The translations under genes and the position numbers were made by a program. Shown piece after piece: positions 1 to 10,910 of a stretch of 64,000 nt of DNA (its first letter is position 1; each line of letters opens with the position of its first letter). The stretch comes from Smallanthus sonchifolius. Its lineage: Eukaryota > Streptophyta > Magnoliopsida > Asterales > Asteraceae. The stretch covers positions 67,489,429-67,553,428 of the forward strand of contig CM042029.1 of NCBI GenBank assembly GCA_023525975.1, written 5' to 3'. Below the pieces are notes generated by a model, which was given only the letters and a program-made list of their open reading frames with translations, did not search any database and was not told where the DNA came from.

Positions 1-599
1 GACATCAGAAATGGCGAGAGTCAACCGAACCCATCATGTAGTCAAGAATATAATATTTAAAATCTCACTAAATAGTAACCATATAGCCGGCGTATACAGA
101 TTATGATAAAAAAAACTGCATAAAAGGCATAAGGCTAAGAGTTTATAATTTTTACCCAAAACACACGTAATGAAGTTCGCAAACGAGGCGCATCGCACGC
201 CGTCTCGCATGATTTTTTTCAGATGATTTTTAATCTCGAGTTTGACTCCTTCTTTAAAAACATCAAAACTTGATTTTGGTGGAGTGGTTAAAACTTTGAT
301 TGTTGAACACTTTCGTTGTGTAAGTTGCAGGTTTGAAACCTACAAACAACTTTTTTTTTCTTTTTATAATTCTTATTTTTTAGTTTTGATTATTTTCTTT
401 TTAATACTTTTTTCTATCTATGCTTTAATACTTATTATTTTTTTGTTTTTTGTTTTTTTTCTTTTTATTATTCATACGTTAATGTTAACAACTCAATCGT
501 TTAAGGTTCGTCTCCCGGCGTAAATCATGGGGCAACGTTTCTAGTTTTATCCATAAAGGAACATTAGTTAAAATCTAAATACGTGAAAAAAAAGAAAAA
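1..599. other. Unassigned flank upstream of NLR copy 1
   Basis: No convincing gene. The stretch is AT-rich with a long T-rich run (about 345-480) that produces a spurious hydrophobic reading frame. A tRNA-like segment at 277-359 is listed separately. From about 570 the sequence resembles the leader upstream of NLR copy 3 (around 49425-49490), so the NLR duplication reaches into this region. Confidence 0.6.
277..359 (+). repeat. tRNA-derived (tRNA-Ser-like) SINE head or tRNA relic
   Basis: An A-box-like word TGGTGGAGTGG (277-287) is followed 42 bases later by a B-box-like word GGTTTGAAACC (330-340), then a run of nine T at 351-359 that would serve as a pol III terminator. The GAGTGGTTAA and GCAGGTTTGAAACC words resemble the D arm and T arm of a plant tRNA-Ser. 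The acceptor stem is not preserved, so a SINE head or pseudo-tRNA is more likely than a working tRNA. Confidence 0.4.
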
Positions 600-772
600 G
601 AAATCAATGTTCATTTCTCCACTCCTCTGCTCGTTGCACTCTCTCTCCAGCAAATACATCACAGACTCATTCTTCGGGCCTCTTCTCTTCTCCACCCGGC
701 GACGAGAATCCAGATCAGACCGGCAACAACGACTTCTTGCTCTTTCCTCATCTGACGCCTAATTCCATAAAG

Positions 773-3425
773 ATGGCATACTCAGGTGTCCGGATGTTGA
801 TGGAGAAGTTGAAGCACCTCATTCACTGCAACGACATTCCAACGATCAACCACCCAGAAATTATATGTGAAAGGCCTTTGTTCCAGCTTCTATATGAAGA
901 GCTGGGTTCCATCATCCAAACTCTTTTCATCGACCAACATCAGACCAACATCAAGACCTGGAAAAAGTTAATGATCTGAAGAAAAGATTCATAGATGCAG
1001 CAGAAGAGGCACAATATATCCTCGATCTATTTCTATATGAGGACTTCAGTCGATCCCTAAAGCGTGATGATGTTAGGAGATCATTCAGGTATGTCGTCAA
1101 TCTGTTTCTACCCTGTGTTCACATTAGGAATAATGAACATTTCCCTACATCTGATGACTTTAATCCCTCCCTAAATCTTGATGGTGTGTGGAGATCATTC
1201 AATTTAATCAAAGTGGAACTCACCGGTATAAACATCGGTAGTATAAATCAACTTGCTCCTGCTGCTGCTGCTCCAGTTTCCTTCACCAGAAATTCCCAAG
1301 GATCGAAGAAATTAATGGATGAAATCGTGGTGGGGCTTGATGATGATGCTGGGCTGAGAAGAGACAAACTTGTGGAAGATCAAAAGAAGGTAGATGTTGT
1401 CTCTATTGTTGGTATGGGCGGAATAGGAAAGACTACCCTCGCTGCCAAAGTATTCAATGATCGTTTTGTTAAGTATCATTTCCATGTCCGTGTTTGGGTC
1501 ACTGTTCTCAAACATATGATAAGCGGGATGTCTTGGTTAAAATTCTAGAATCCATTTGTGGTCAACTACAACTTCAAAAGGATAATAGTGAGTCCAGACT
1601 TCGTGAAATGGTGCACAAAAACCTAATGGGCAAGAGATATTTGATTGTCATTGATGATATCTAGGACATAGAAACATGGGATAACCTCAAATTATTTTTC
1701 CCCCATGACAACACCGGAAGTCGAATTCTGCTCACCACTCGCTCCAATGAAGTTGCTAAGCATGCAAATTCAGATGGATTCATTCATCACTTAGCATATT
1801 TGGACAATGAGAAAAGCTGGAAATTGTTGTGTCAGAAGGTGTTCCATGGTAATGAGTGCCCTGAATGGTCAATTAAACCTGGAATGCAAATGGTAGAAAG
1901 TTGTAAAGGATTACCACTTGCGGTGGCTGTCATTGCAGGAGTTCTAGCAAAAGAATCATGGAGTAAACAGTTTTGGGAGGAAATTGCTGAGAGGACGGGT
2001 TCATATATTGTTGGTGACCAGAACGGATGCATGGAAACATTAGCTTTAAGTTACAATCATCTTCCCCTTCACTTGAGAGAGTGCTTTCTTTATCTTGGTG
2101 GCTTCCCAGAAGACTACACGATTCAAGTACAAAGGTTGGTCTGGTTATGGGTGGCTGAAGGGTTTATTCAACAAGATGGAAATCGAAGCTCGGAGGATGT
2201 TGCAGAGGGTTATCTGATGGATCTAATTGACAGAAATCTTGTAATTATAGCAGGTAGGAGGGAAACTAATGGACCTGTGGTAGCTTGTAAAGTGCATGAT
2301 CTTGTTAGGGAGCTATGCCTAAAAAAAGCCAAAGAAGAACTATTCATCCTTCAAACAGAAAGGCTATTATTGTCCTCTCAATTTTCTAATGTTCTTAAAC
2401 CACCATATAAGCCAGTGCGTATGTTCCTAAATAAAGCTATCCACTATCCAGACTTTGCTCATCTGCACTCCGGAAAGCTTCGATCGCTTTTGTGCTTTAG
2501 GTATTTCAGATTCTTGGGTGATGACATTGCAAAGTATATCCGTTCTTTTGTGCTACTTAGGGTATTAGATCTAGAAAGGTGTGTTTTATTGAATGACTTT
2601 CCCAAAGGCATGGAATTGCTAGTTCACTTGAGGTATCTTTCAATTTCGACATCATCAGAAGATTTCCCATCTTCAATATGCAATTTATGGAACCTTCAAA
2701 CACTCATTTATCAGCCAGATAATAAAGATTGTATTGGATATATGCCATTTGTTTTACCCAGTAACATATCAAAGTTGGTAAATCTGAGGCATTTGTATTG
2801 TTTTGTGAAAAATGTTTTGCCGTTTATTTTTCCTTCCATTGAGAAGCCAATGAATTTGCAAACTATTTCATGTGTGGAGTTAAGAGATGGGTTAGATAAG
2901 TTTCAAAAGTGTTTTCCCTACATTAAGGAACTTAGATGTATTACTTATGAGGAATATGACTTCAAATCTCTCACCTACCTTGAAAAGCTCGATGTTTCTA
3001 GCTGGCACAGAAGAATGAAATCGACTGTGCATGATGTTGCCAAAGGCTGTGGAAAGAATCAGATCACATTCCCAGCAACATTGAAAACACTTACATTAAA
3101 GTGGTGTCATCTACCGTGGAGTGATATGTCAACCATTCATTCGTTACCTAATCTCCAGGTTCTAAAACTAGTGGATGGTGCCTTTAATGGAAGTTGTTGG
3201 AACACAGATGAACAAGAGTTTCCACAACTAAAAATCTTGAGACTTCAGGGGTTAGATATCAAACATTGGGAAGCGTATAGTACAAGCTTCCCATGTCTCA
3301 GCCAATTAGAAGTTTGCAGTTGTAGAGGTCTTGAAGAGACCCCCCTTGAAATTGGGGACATACCAACGCTTGAGTTTCGTGCAGGCGGACCAGAATCGAA
3401 AAAGCCAAACCGATTTAACCGATGA
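773..3425 (+). pseudogene. CC-NB-LRR resistance-gene pseudogene, copy 1
   Basis: Homologue of the intact NLR at 33773 with the same intronless layout: Rx-type coiled-coil start (ATG at 773), P-loop GMGGIGKTT, kinase 2, RNBS-B, GLPL, RNBS-D, VHD and LRRs. At least four lesions break it. A perfect 11-bp tandem duplication (932-942/943-953) shifts the frame in the CC domain. A 1-bp deletion near 1507, just after the RNBS-A tryptophans (VWVTV), shifts it again. A TAG at 1662-1664 replaces the kinase-2 tryptophan codon (DDIW). The C-terminus diverges after about 3380, losing the last ~55 codons, and joins a ROP GTPase remnant some 50 bp after the stop. The long open stretch from about 1665 to 3425 covers the second half of NB-ARC and the LRRs. 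Relative to copy 2 it also has a ~75-bp insertion around 1035-1110, shared with copy 3. A product is unlikely. Confidence 0.93.
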
Positions 3426-3474
3426 ATTGATTTTAGATTTTTTTTGTAACTGATGGAGAACAAAAGTCAAGAGT

Positions 3475-5501
3475 GATCGCATCTCGGTTTATAAAGTGTG
3501 TGAGGGTCAGTGACGGAGCTATTGGGAAGACGTGTATGCTTATTTCTTGACCTAACTTTCTTTTAATTTGAATCAAAAGGTTCAAAAACCTCAAAAACTT
3601 GAGATTTCTTTTGATGGGAAACCATTTTTTTGTTTGACTTCATATGAATAAAAAATTTAATTCTGGGCGATTTTTCTTGATAATCCTTTAGAAATTGTAG
3701 AAATGTGCTTTTTGGTTGTTTTTATTTTGTGAATAAATGTGTCTAGATTTGACTTTTGAAGTTACATGATAGCACTATCATTTTTTGAGGAAAATAATTA
3801 TTCGAGTGGCATTTTACCAGGTATGTTTGTTTGTTCGTTTAATTAATTGAGTTTTTAAAATAAAAAATGGTTTAAAAGAGGAGAGAAACAATGTGAGGGG
3901 GGTGTGTTAGTAGCCAATAGCGCCATGTTATGCCCATTATTTTTTGAAAATTAAATTCTTAAGTTTTGTGAGAATTGAATGATTATGGTATGTTAGATGC
4001 ACCTGTTGTTGCATCTATAAATGCAACTTGTATGAAATAAGTGGGATAAGGAAGGGATATGGGGGATAGCCAACTATCATACTTTGTCCAGGCCTAGGCC
4101 GACCGCCCTGCTAATAAAGTTTGCGGTCCAGTTATATAAAAATGATAAAATGCAGTTAACAGAATCCGAAATGACATTGTTTATATGGTTTAATAATATG
4201 CCTCATGTCATCATCCTTGGTCTGTTGCAGGATTTTATTGTTCATATGGGAATTTCAGTAGTACAATAACCAAAGAAATAGTAGCTACTACTATAAGTTA
4301 AGAACCGGATAGAAGTAGTAAATAATCATTTTTGAGTGTTAGGCGATAACCGATTTTGATTTGGATTTTCTTATGTTTAAGCTGAAAATAGTCATATGTG
4401 TAGAACCAGATAAGAGGTTGCGGTGAGAAACTAATTATTGAAATAAATGTAATATAACGTAACTATGTCTATCATCAGTCAACTAATCATGTAATTCTAA
4501 TTCTTCAAGTCACAATAAACTCCGTAAAATGTTTATAATGGGGACAAGAGCTTGCATTGATTGATATTTAGGGCCATAATAATCAAATTCGAGTGAATTT
4601 TGTGTCTCTGTTTCCTTGTAATATTTATAATCTGGACTGATTGGGGACTGGGGCTTTCATTGATTGGAGACTGGAGCTTTCATTGATTGATATCTTATAG
4701 GTTTGTCTATGTATGATAACAGGATTACGTGCCAACAGTTTTTGACAATCTAAGTTTTATTTTAGTTTGAAATCACTTTTTTTTAAATTTATTTTCTATT
4801 ATGGTTCTAAAACTATGTTACTGTTATTAACAGGACAAGAAGATTACAACAGATTGAGACCCTTGAGCTATCGTGGTGCTGATGTCTTCATGCTTGCTTT
4901 TTCTCTCATTAGCAAGGCCAGCTATGAGAACATATCAAAAAAGGTGATACTGTTTTTGTTGATTGATTATTTTATTTAAGAAAAATAACCCATAGCTTGT
5001 TTCAGATTATAACACTAAAGGTTTTTAGTTGACTTGACTTATCTTGTATTATAGCTACTTATATACTAAATTAGTACAGTTTTCTGAATTCAATATAATA
5101 TATTAAAGTGATTTAATTCATTTTGGTTTCCTCTTCATTATTCTGTTTACATTCAAGGAAAAAAACATGTGTATTTAAGCTTTTCTAGTTAGAAATCATA
5201 ACACGAACAATCATTCTATGTATTGTGAAGATTTGTTCTAAGATAGATGTAGTCATCCAATTCCTATTTGAATATTGAAGATTGTATAAGTTTTTTGACC
5301 CTTTATCCCTTTAACATTGGAAGTCGAATTGTATCCGTCTTTTTTGGAATATGAGTAGATTTTTGGTGCATGATTGACGTTAACCGTGTTGCTTGTAAGA
5401 CTTAACGGGCTTGTTTTATGTTTGTTGCAACGTTCAGTGGATTCCTGAATTGAGGCACTATGCACCTGGCGTTCCAATTATCCTTGTTGGAACAAAGCTC
5501 G
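3475..5501 (+). pseudogene. ROP/RAC small GTPase gene remnant 1 (exons 1-4)
   Basis: Four ordered pieces match plant ROP GTPases. Exon 1 (3475-3543) reads SRFIKC then a G1 loop GAIGKTCML (canonical GDGAVGKT, here preceded by S-D). Exon 2 (4723-~4753) reads DYVPTVFDN and is cut short. Exon 3 (4834-4943) begins at the G3 switch II motif [10 protein letters not shown] and continues [20 protein letters not shown]. Exon 4 (5438-5501) reads [12 protein letters not shown] and the G4 approach VGTKL. AG acceptors precede exons 2-4 and GT donors follow exons 3 and 4, so it derives from a genomic copy and not from retroposed mRNA. Stops interrupt exon 1, the effector-domain part of exon 2 is missing and no later exons were found here. 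In the living family these proteins are membrane-anchored switches for polarity and immune signalling. The 3546-4722 gap is its first intron plus unassigned AT-rich DNA. Confidence 0.85.
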
Positions 5502-5689
5502 GTTAGATTCTTTCAACCTTAATTAATTACAGACAAATTATTGCAATTATTATCATGTTCCATCTTTGATTTTTTATCATACTTCATTATAAGTTTATCT
5601 TCTGGTATAATGTAGTGAGTTCATTTGGTTCTTCATTTTGCATTCAGATGTTTAAAATCTTCAGGATTTAATGATGTCATCACAAATTT

Positions 5690-6417
5690 GAGGCCAGGGA
5701 AAGTTGTAGAAATAAAGACTGATGGCTACAAAGTTCTCTAAGTACAAACTGCTGCGGATAAGCTTATCTGCAGCGGATACTTGTTCTTCTGCTGAAGAAC
5801 AAATCTGCTGCGGATAGCCTTATCTGCTGAAGACCAAAGTTGCTGCTGATAGGCAAATCATCAGCAGTTGTGGACAGTTGTGTCTTGCTGCTGATCAACA
5901 ACATTGTTGCTGATAGCCATTCCCACTGAAGATCAAACGTTGCAGCTGACTGGCTTTGATAAAGCAACCATTACCACTGACAACTTTCTCCTGCAACACT
6001 GACATACTACACGCAGAAAGAATGTTACTGGTGCAAGACAATAAAAGACAACGACGCTCTTCTTCCAAGGACTCAAGCAATGATGCCTAAGAAGACGTTT
6101 GAGTAAAGATAACTTTTGTAGTATTTATTGTTGTTACATGTAGAATAGCTTCAATACAAGATCAACGGCTTGTGTTAGATCTAATCCTTAGAATCAAGGG
6201 TCTGTCTTGATTCTAAGTTACTATATAAGTAGTACTTAGAGTCATTGTATACTAGTGCTTTTGCTCAAGAGTTTTCTCTGTAATCTTGTCATCTTTGAAG
6301 CTTAATACAAATTCCATTTATCAGTATTCTTCTTGTTTACTTGTTTACATTGCTTAGTTGTGATTGTTTCCGCCAATCTCAACTAGAATAGAACCATCTT
6401 GTATTCACCGATCCTAC
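5690..6417. repeat. LTR-like insertion absent from the duplicated locus
   Basis: Aligning this flank with the one behind NLR copy 2 (37160-37240) shows about 720 extra bases here. They contain a block of palindromic words based on CTGCTGCGGATA and TCTGCTGAAGA (5748-5905), including GATAAGCTTATC and a 9-bp-stem hairpin around 5785. A TATATAAGTAG box and AATACAA-type 3' signals follow near 6220-6310. This U3-R layout suggests a solo LTR of a Copia-like element. I could not fix matching target duplications, so the edges are approximate. Confidence 0.45.
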
Positions 6418-6486
6418 AATGGTATATTTCAGATGTTGAAATCAAACATTCATACATTTCATATCATTGCGCTTGGCACTTTGTAA

Positions 6487-6881
6487 TAGGGCTGCAAATG
6501 AGTCGAGTTATTATCAAGTAACTTGAACTCGGCTTGAGCTCCTTTGAGCCGAGCTTTTATCAAGTTTAAGCTAGGGCTCAAGCATAAAAAACGACCTTGA
6601 AATGTATAATGAGGTGCTCGAGCTATTATCGAGCTTTTCGAGCATTAAGTAATATGTTGAATTGTTGATGTATATAAATAAATATTATTTTTACACCTTT
6701 CTAAAAGTGTTTTTGACTTATGAAGTTTTGTTACAATTTTTCAATAAATGTGAATGAAGTTCGAGCCAATCTTGGATCCTTTTGGAGCCGAGCTTGAGCT
6801 TGTATCATGACTCATGAAGGCTCGTTGAGCCAAGCTAGAGCTTAACTTAAAGTGGTTGGCTCAAGCCCGCTTGCAGCCCTA
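6487..6881. mobile_element. hAT-type MITE, 395 bp
   Basis: Terminal inverted repeats TAGGGCTGCAA / TTGCAGCCCTA are perfect over 11 bp. They are flanked by the 8-bp target duplication CTTTGTAA (6479-6486) / CTTTGTTA (6882-6889), 7 of 8 matching. The body is rich in CGAGCT/AGCTCG words and has no coding capacity. A truncated copy sits at the equivalent site behind NLR copy 2 (37276), so this insertion predates the duplication. Confidence 0.8.
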
Positions 6882-6889
6882 CTTTGTTA

Positions 6890-7410
6890 TTGCAAAATGC
6901 CAAAAAATATTCAAAGGGAAGTGTTCTATTCACTACTTTCTGCTAAGTTCTTATTGCGTCATTATAATTGTGTTGGTTGTTTCCAAATTGAGGTTTGCAG
7001 GTACAATGATTTAAAATGATCAAATATTCATACATTTGTTTTATGGTATTCTTGAATTAAATTAGGCCTGGTAAACTGGGCGGGTCGGGCGGGTTCGGGT
7101 CAAAACGGGTTGTTTTAAAAAAAAATGATATTTTGGTTCGGGTCAAAACATGTTGTTTTACACAATGATGTTTTGGTTCGGGCCAAAATGAGTTATTTGG
7201 AATCAAGGGATGAATTGAAGGAGCATAGAATTAAGTTTGTATCTGGGTTGAATTGCGGTAATTAGAGCTGATGGATCGGACTATTTAGAGTGTTACTACT
7301 TCGTGTGTGTTGATTTCATTCGGATCTTCGATTTCACTACTATACATGCATACTGCAAATCATGATTCTATAAGCCTAGAATTTAAAACAACCGAAAAGG
7401 ATAATAAACA
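6890..7410. other. Unassigned; fragment of a GGGTC-rich hAT end
   Basis: At 7064-7200 the words GGCGGGTCGGGCGGGTTC and GGGTCAAAAC repeat in the style of plant non-autonomous hAT subterminal regions, preceded by TAGGCCTGGTAAA. No partner end was found. The rest shows no gene. Confidence 0.35.
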
Positions 7411-8473
7411 AATCTATACATACTAATAAATAAAGGTTTTAGGGTGTCACGTATCATTCTCATGTTCATTTTCAATATTTTTTTCCTGTCTCTCTCTCCT
7501 ATTTAATTATACAAGTTTCTATAAAAAAAATTATAATTTTTGTTTCCGCCTATCTCTTCTATTAAATAGCAATGATTTTTATAACTATTTTTATAAAACA
7601 TTTTTTAATTAAAAAAATAGTTTTATTCATAAAACATTTTTATAGTTTGAACATTTCTTTCATTCTTTTTATAAAGCATTTTTAAAAAATAACTATATAA
7701 CGTTTCTAAAATTTGTATTAAAAAATTATATAATATGTCAAAAATATGTAATATTAGATCTTTTTTTACTAAATATATATAACACCGCATTTATTCACAA
7801 TCTATAATATACATGGATTCTAACCTATATTATAATAAATGAATAACTATACTTGCTACATGTCGACTTCTGGTGAAATCTAGATGATGTTAAATAATTA
7901 AATATCTAACATAAATTCTAATATTTTATTAAAAAATACTAAATAATAAGAAAATTTCAATTATTTTTTATTTTTCACAGATTACTAATAGCACCAAACA
8001 TACAAATTTTCATAGAAGATACTGTTTTATAACAAACTAGGTATTACATGAGTTAAATAAATATAATGTTATATAATTAGTAATAAAAACTACGTTTTTA
8101 AAAACACGTGTATTACACAAGTTGAATAAAATATAATGTAGTCTATTAACACATACACTCGTCAAAATATGTCTACTTTAACGTGACAGTTTTAAATTAT
8201 ATTAAGTTAATTTTTAAAACATTTTTTAACTTGATATTAATTTTTTTATGTAATTGATAAATGGTAATCCATAATAAATTCATTTGTTTAATGATATAAT
8301 AACAATTCATAATTAAATAAAAAGTATCCATAATTAGATTGCTATTAAATATTTAAAAATATATTTCTTTTAATATATATTTAATAGGAGAGAGATGAGA
8401 AAATCATTCTAAGAATGCATCAGAATGTGATACGTTCCCCACAATTTTTCTCTTTTATTAAGTAGTATAGATT
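7411..8473. repeat. AT-rich imperfect inverted repeat
   Basis: The left arm (7411-7515: AATCTATAC..., then CACGTATCA and a CTCTCTCTCC tract) is matched in reverse complement by the right arm (about 8385-8473: AATCTATACTACTTAATAAAAG, AACGTATCACATTCT, CTCATCTCTCTCC). The ~900 bp between is very AT-rich and non-coding. It could be a foldback element, or two Helitron-like 5' ends placed head to head. Confidence 0.5.
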
Positions 8474-8836
8474 GTATTTATTCAACGCTTATAACACATG
8501 GGCTTTTAACCTAGTTACATAATAAATAAAAATCTTTTACCTAATAAATGATTACTATTGCCACATGTCAGCACTACAATCACTATCACATTCCGCCCAA
8601 ACACTTATAACCCAAAAAAACACGCGGATATATTCTAGACCCGCTAAATGGATCACGCGGAGCTTTTGACCCGTTTAGCTGATCTTCACCGATAAGCGGC
8701 ATCGACTTTGAAATCCTAAAATCAATCACCCCTTTTTCTTCAATCACTTCAAGCTTCAACTATCGTCCATAAAGAAGATTTTGGAATAGGTCTACATCAT
8801 TCCATCAAATCCTCTGTTCAACAAGAAAAAGGTCTT

Positions 8837-8946
8837 GTGCTAGCCAAATCGTTGAAGCTACAGGAGGAGGCGAGAGAGCTCCTTATGAACGTCGTCTCTG
8901 ATGATTGCTGCTGGGAGGCTTTGCCGATGATCCGGGGAATTGAAGG
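8837..8946 (+). pseudogene. Unidentified exon-like fragment
   Basis: An open stretch reading LAKSLKLQEEARELLMNVV and ending at a possible donor (GAAG/gtattttc at 8947). A 5'-UTR-like CT-rich stretch precedes it. It is followed by AT-rich intron-like sequence and weak coding-like patches near 9580-9720 that contain stops. I do not recognise the gene. Its place inside a candidate Helitron fits gene-fragment capture. It could also be chance. Confidence 0.25.
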
Positions 8947-8949
8947 TAT

Positions 8950-10200
8950 TTTCTATTACTTTTTCGTTCTTCTGGTTCTTGCCTTCTGCACTAGGGTTAC
9001 GAAAAAGAGTTTTTTTTAATTTCTTTTTCATTAGGCATGATTCAGAAGAAATTGAGGGTATTGCTCTGATCTTTTGTGATGTGGTTATGTGTTTTTAGTT
9101 TCGATTCTGCATTGAAATTGACAGGTTCTCGAATTGGGTGGTTTGCTTATGAATGGTTTAATCTGTTCAGATTTGAGTGAGGTCACAAACAAAGCAGTTG
9201 GTTTTCTTGGTTCGATCTGAAATGGAAATGGGTCGGATATGCAAAACGGCTAAGCTTCAAAGGTTCAGTTGTGATCTGTTCTCTTTGCTCTATCTAACAT
9301 AGAGATTGATCTTTTAGATTTTTTAAAAAGTGAGGCCGATACTAAATCTAGCAATTTCTGGAAGAATTCAAGTAATTTTAAGCGCTAGGTTTGATGTTTA
9401 TTTTTTGGGGGTTTCGTTTGTCAGCAGACTGTACAAAGCATCATAAGTAAGAACTAATTTGACGTTGGTTGGACCGAGGTTTGTTGGTGACGGGATTGAT
9501 TCATTTGGACCGAGGTTTGTTGGTGACAAATCCAAGTTCTATTTCAGAATTTAAATGACTAAAATTACAACTTCTTGCAGCAATATGGGAGCTTTAGATG
9601 AGGGTCACTGACATGTTGTACTAGAAAATGGTGTGAAGCTTGATGGTTTTGAGTACGAACTAGAAACTCTTGCCATTGACGCTGATGTGAAGGTTTTGTT
9701 GCAGGGTTTGAGACTTTGACTGGAGACATCAATAAAGGTCTTGGAAAGTCCCATCTTTGTGTTGGTAAAGCCCTTTGTGAAAGCACCGGAGGCAAACTTT
9801 TGTACTTGAATTTATTAAACGCGTGTGTGTTGTACTTGAACTCGATCAGGAATGTGTAGGATGATATTCAGGTACGATTTATTCAAGTCACCTGATTATT
9901 ATTATTATTTTTCTTTTCGTTTGCGAATTGCAAATGTTATTGTTTTGTTAATGTTTGAAACAAACTGCAGGTCATGAAGAGGAATCTGTTAACATTAGAG
10001 AAAGTAATGGAGTTTGCTCACAGTTTCAAAAGGGTTTGATAATCTTTTACTCTACCAAATGTGATTTGCAGGTAATATAATAGAAGTATAGGTGTTTGAC
10101 TTTTTGTACTTCTTTTATATTTGCATTGCTCCAGCCAAACTTTAATTCATATTTGTCAACTGACTGTTACTTTAATCAAGAATATAGTTATTAGTTAGTA
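8950..10200. other. Intron-like and unassigned sequence, with a 23-bp repeat
   Basis: The word TTGGACCGAGGTTTGTTGGT occurs at about 9469 and again at about 9507. An ATT triplet run sits at 9896-9911. Coding-like patches near 9580-9780 and 9970-10040 contain stops and match no family I recognise. Confidence 0.4.
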
Positions 10201-10206
10201 ATTCTT

Positions 10207-10330
10207 AGATGAACTTGGTGTTGTATTGATTGTATTGTGTGATTACAATAGGAGGAAACAAGAGATTAAATAGAGAGAACTGCTACACTCTAACCCCTCT
10301 AATTAAAGACAAATACTAATATTGATTAAT
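10207..10330 (-). repeat. Copia 3' LTR
   Basis: This 124-bp copy matches the right LTR except for an extra ~9 bp (ATTGATTGT) near its left end and a C/T difference in the CTGCTACAC/CTGTTACAC word. The polypurine tract lies immediately right of it. Confidence 0.88.
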
Positions 10331-10508
10331 ATTCCCCCTCAAGCTAAGGCCGGGAAGCGACCTGTAGCTTGGATCGTAAGAAAAGAAACCGTTGTGAAGG
10401 TAGAGGCTTTGTAAACACATCAGCAATCTGGTCGTTGGTTGAGATGAATTGAACCGAGGGTTCTTTGTGAGCAACCTTTTCTCTGACGAAGTGGAAGTCA
10501 ACTTCAAC

Positions 10509-10910
10509 CAGTGTTGTAAAAATCGCGCCTAGGCGCCGATTAGTCGCTAGGCGGCTCGTTAAGGACTAATTTTGGCCTAGTCGGTCCAAAAATCGCTAGG
10601 CGGTCCAAATCGTGCCTAGGCGGGCCTAGGCGGCCAGATTCCGGCGAACATTCCGGCGAAAACCTGAAATTTCCGGCGAAAACCTGAAATATCCGACCAA
10701 ATTCCGGCGAAAACCTTTGGTGTGGTTTAAAAATGAACATTTTTATAAAAATTACATATAAAAATGTGTGTATATATATAAAAAACTGAAAATTACATAT
10801 AAAAATTCCAATCCGATTAATCCCACCTAGGCCCCGATTAATCCCGCCTAGGCCTAGGCCTAGGCCCTACCCCACCGCCCGACTAGCGCCTAGCGATTTT
10901 TACAACACTG
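10509..10910. mobile_element. hAT-type MITE (CAGTGTTGTAAAAATCGC family)
   Basis: Terminal inverted repeats CAGTGTTGTAAAAATCGC and GCGATTTTTACAACACTG are perfect over 18 bp. The 8-bp target duplication ACTTCAAC is perfect (10501-10508, 10911-10918). The body repeats CGCCTAGGCG words and has no coding capacity. It sits inside the Copia RNase H region. A second family member interrupts NLR copy 3 at 51784. Confidence 0.95.

Noticed and set aside
277..359. Functional tRNA-Ser gene
   Set aside because: A and B boxes are degenerate and no acceptor stem can be paired convincingly.
1085..1135. GTATGT...TTAG in the CC region of NLR copies 1 and 3 as a possible small intron
   Set aside because: Only about 50 bases apart, too short for a plant intron, and the stretch reads in frame with a duplicated-looking NLR segment; copy 2 simply lacks it.
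4084..4269. 61-codon frame between ROP exons 1 and 2
   Set aside because: It falls in the remnant intron and does not match ROP or any known family.
9565..9795. Coding exon opposite or within 9565-9795
   Set aside because: Both strands carry stops or lack splice context and no family is recognised.
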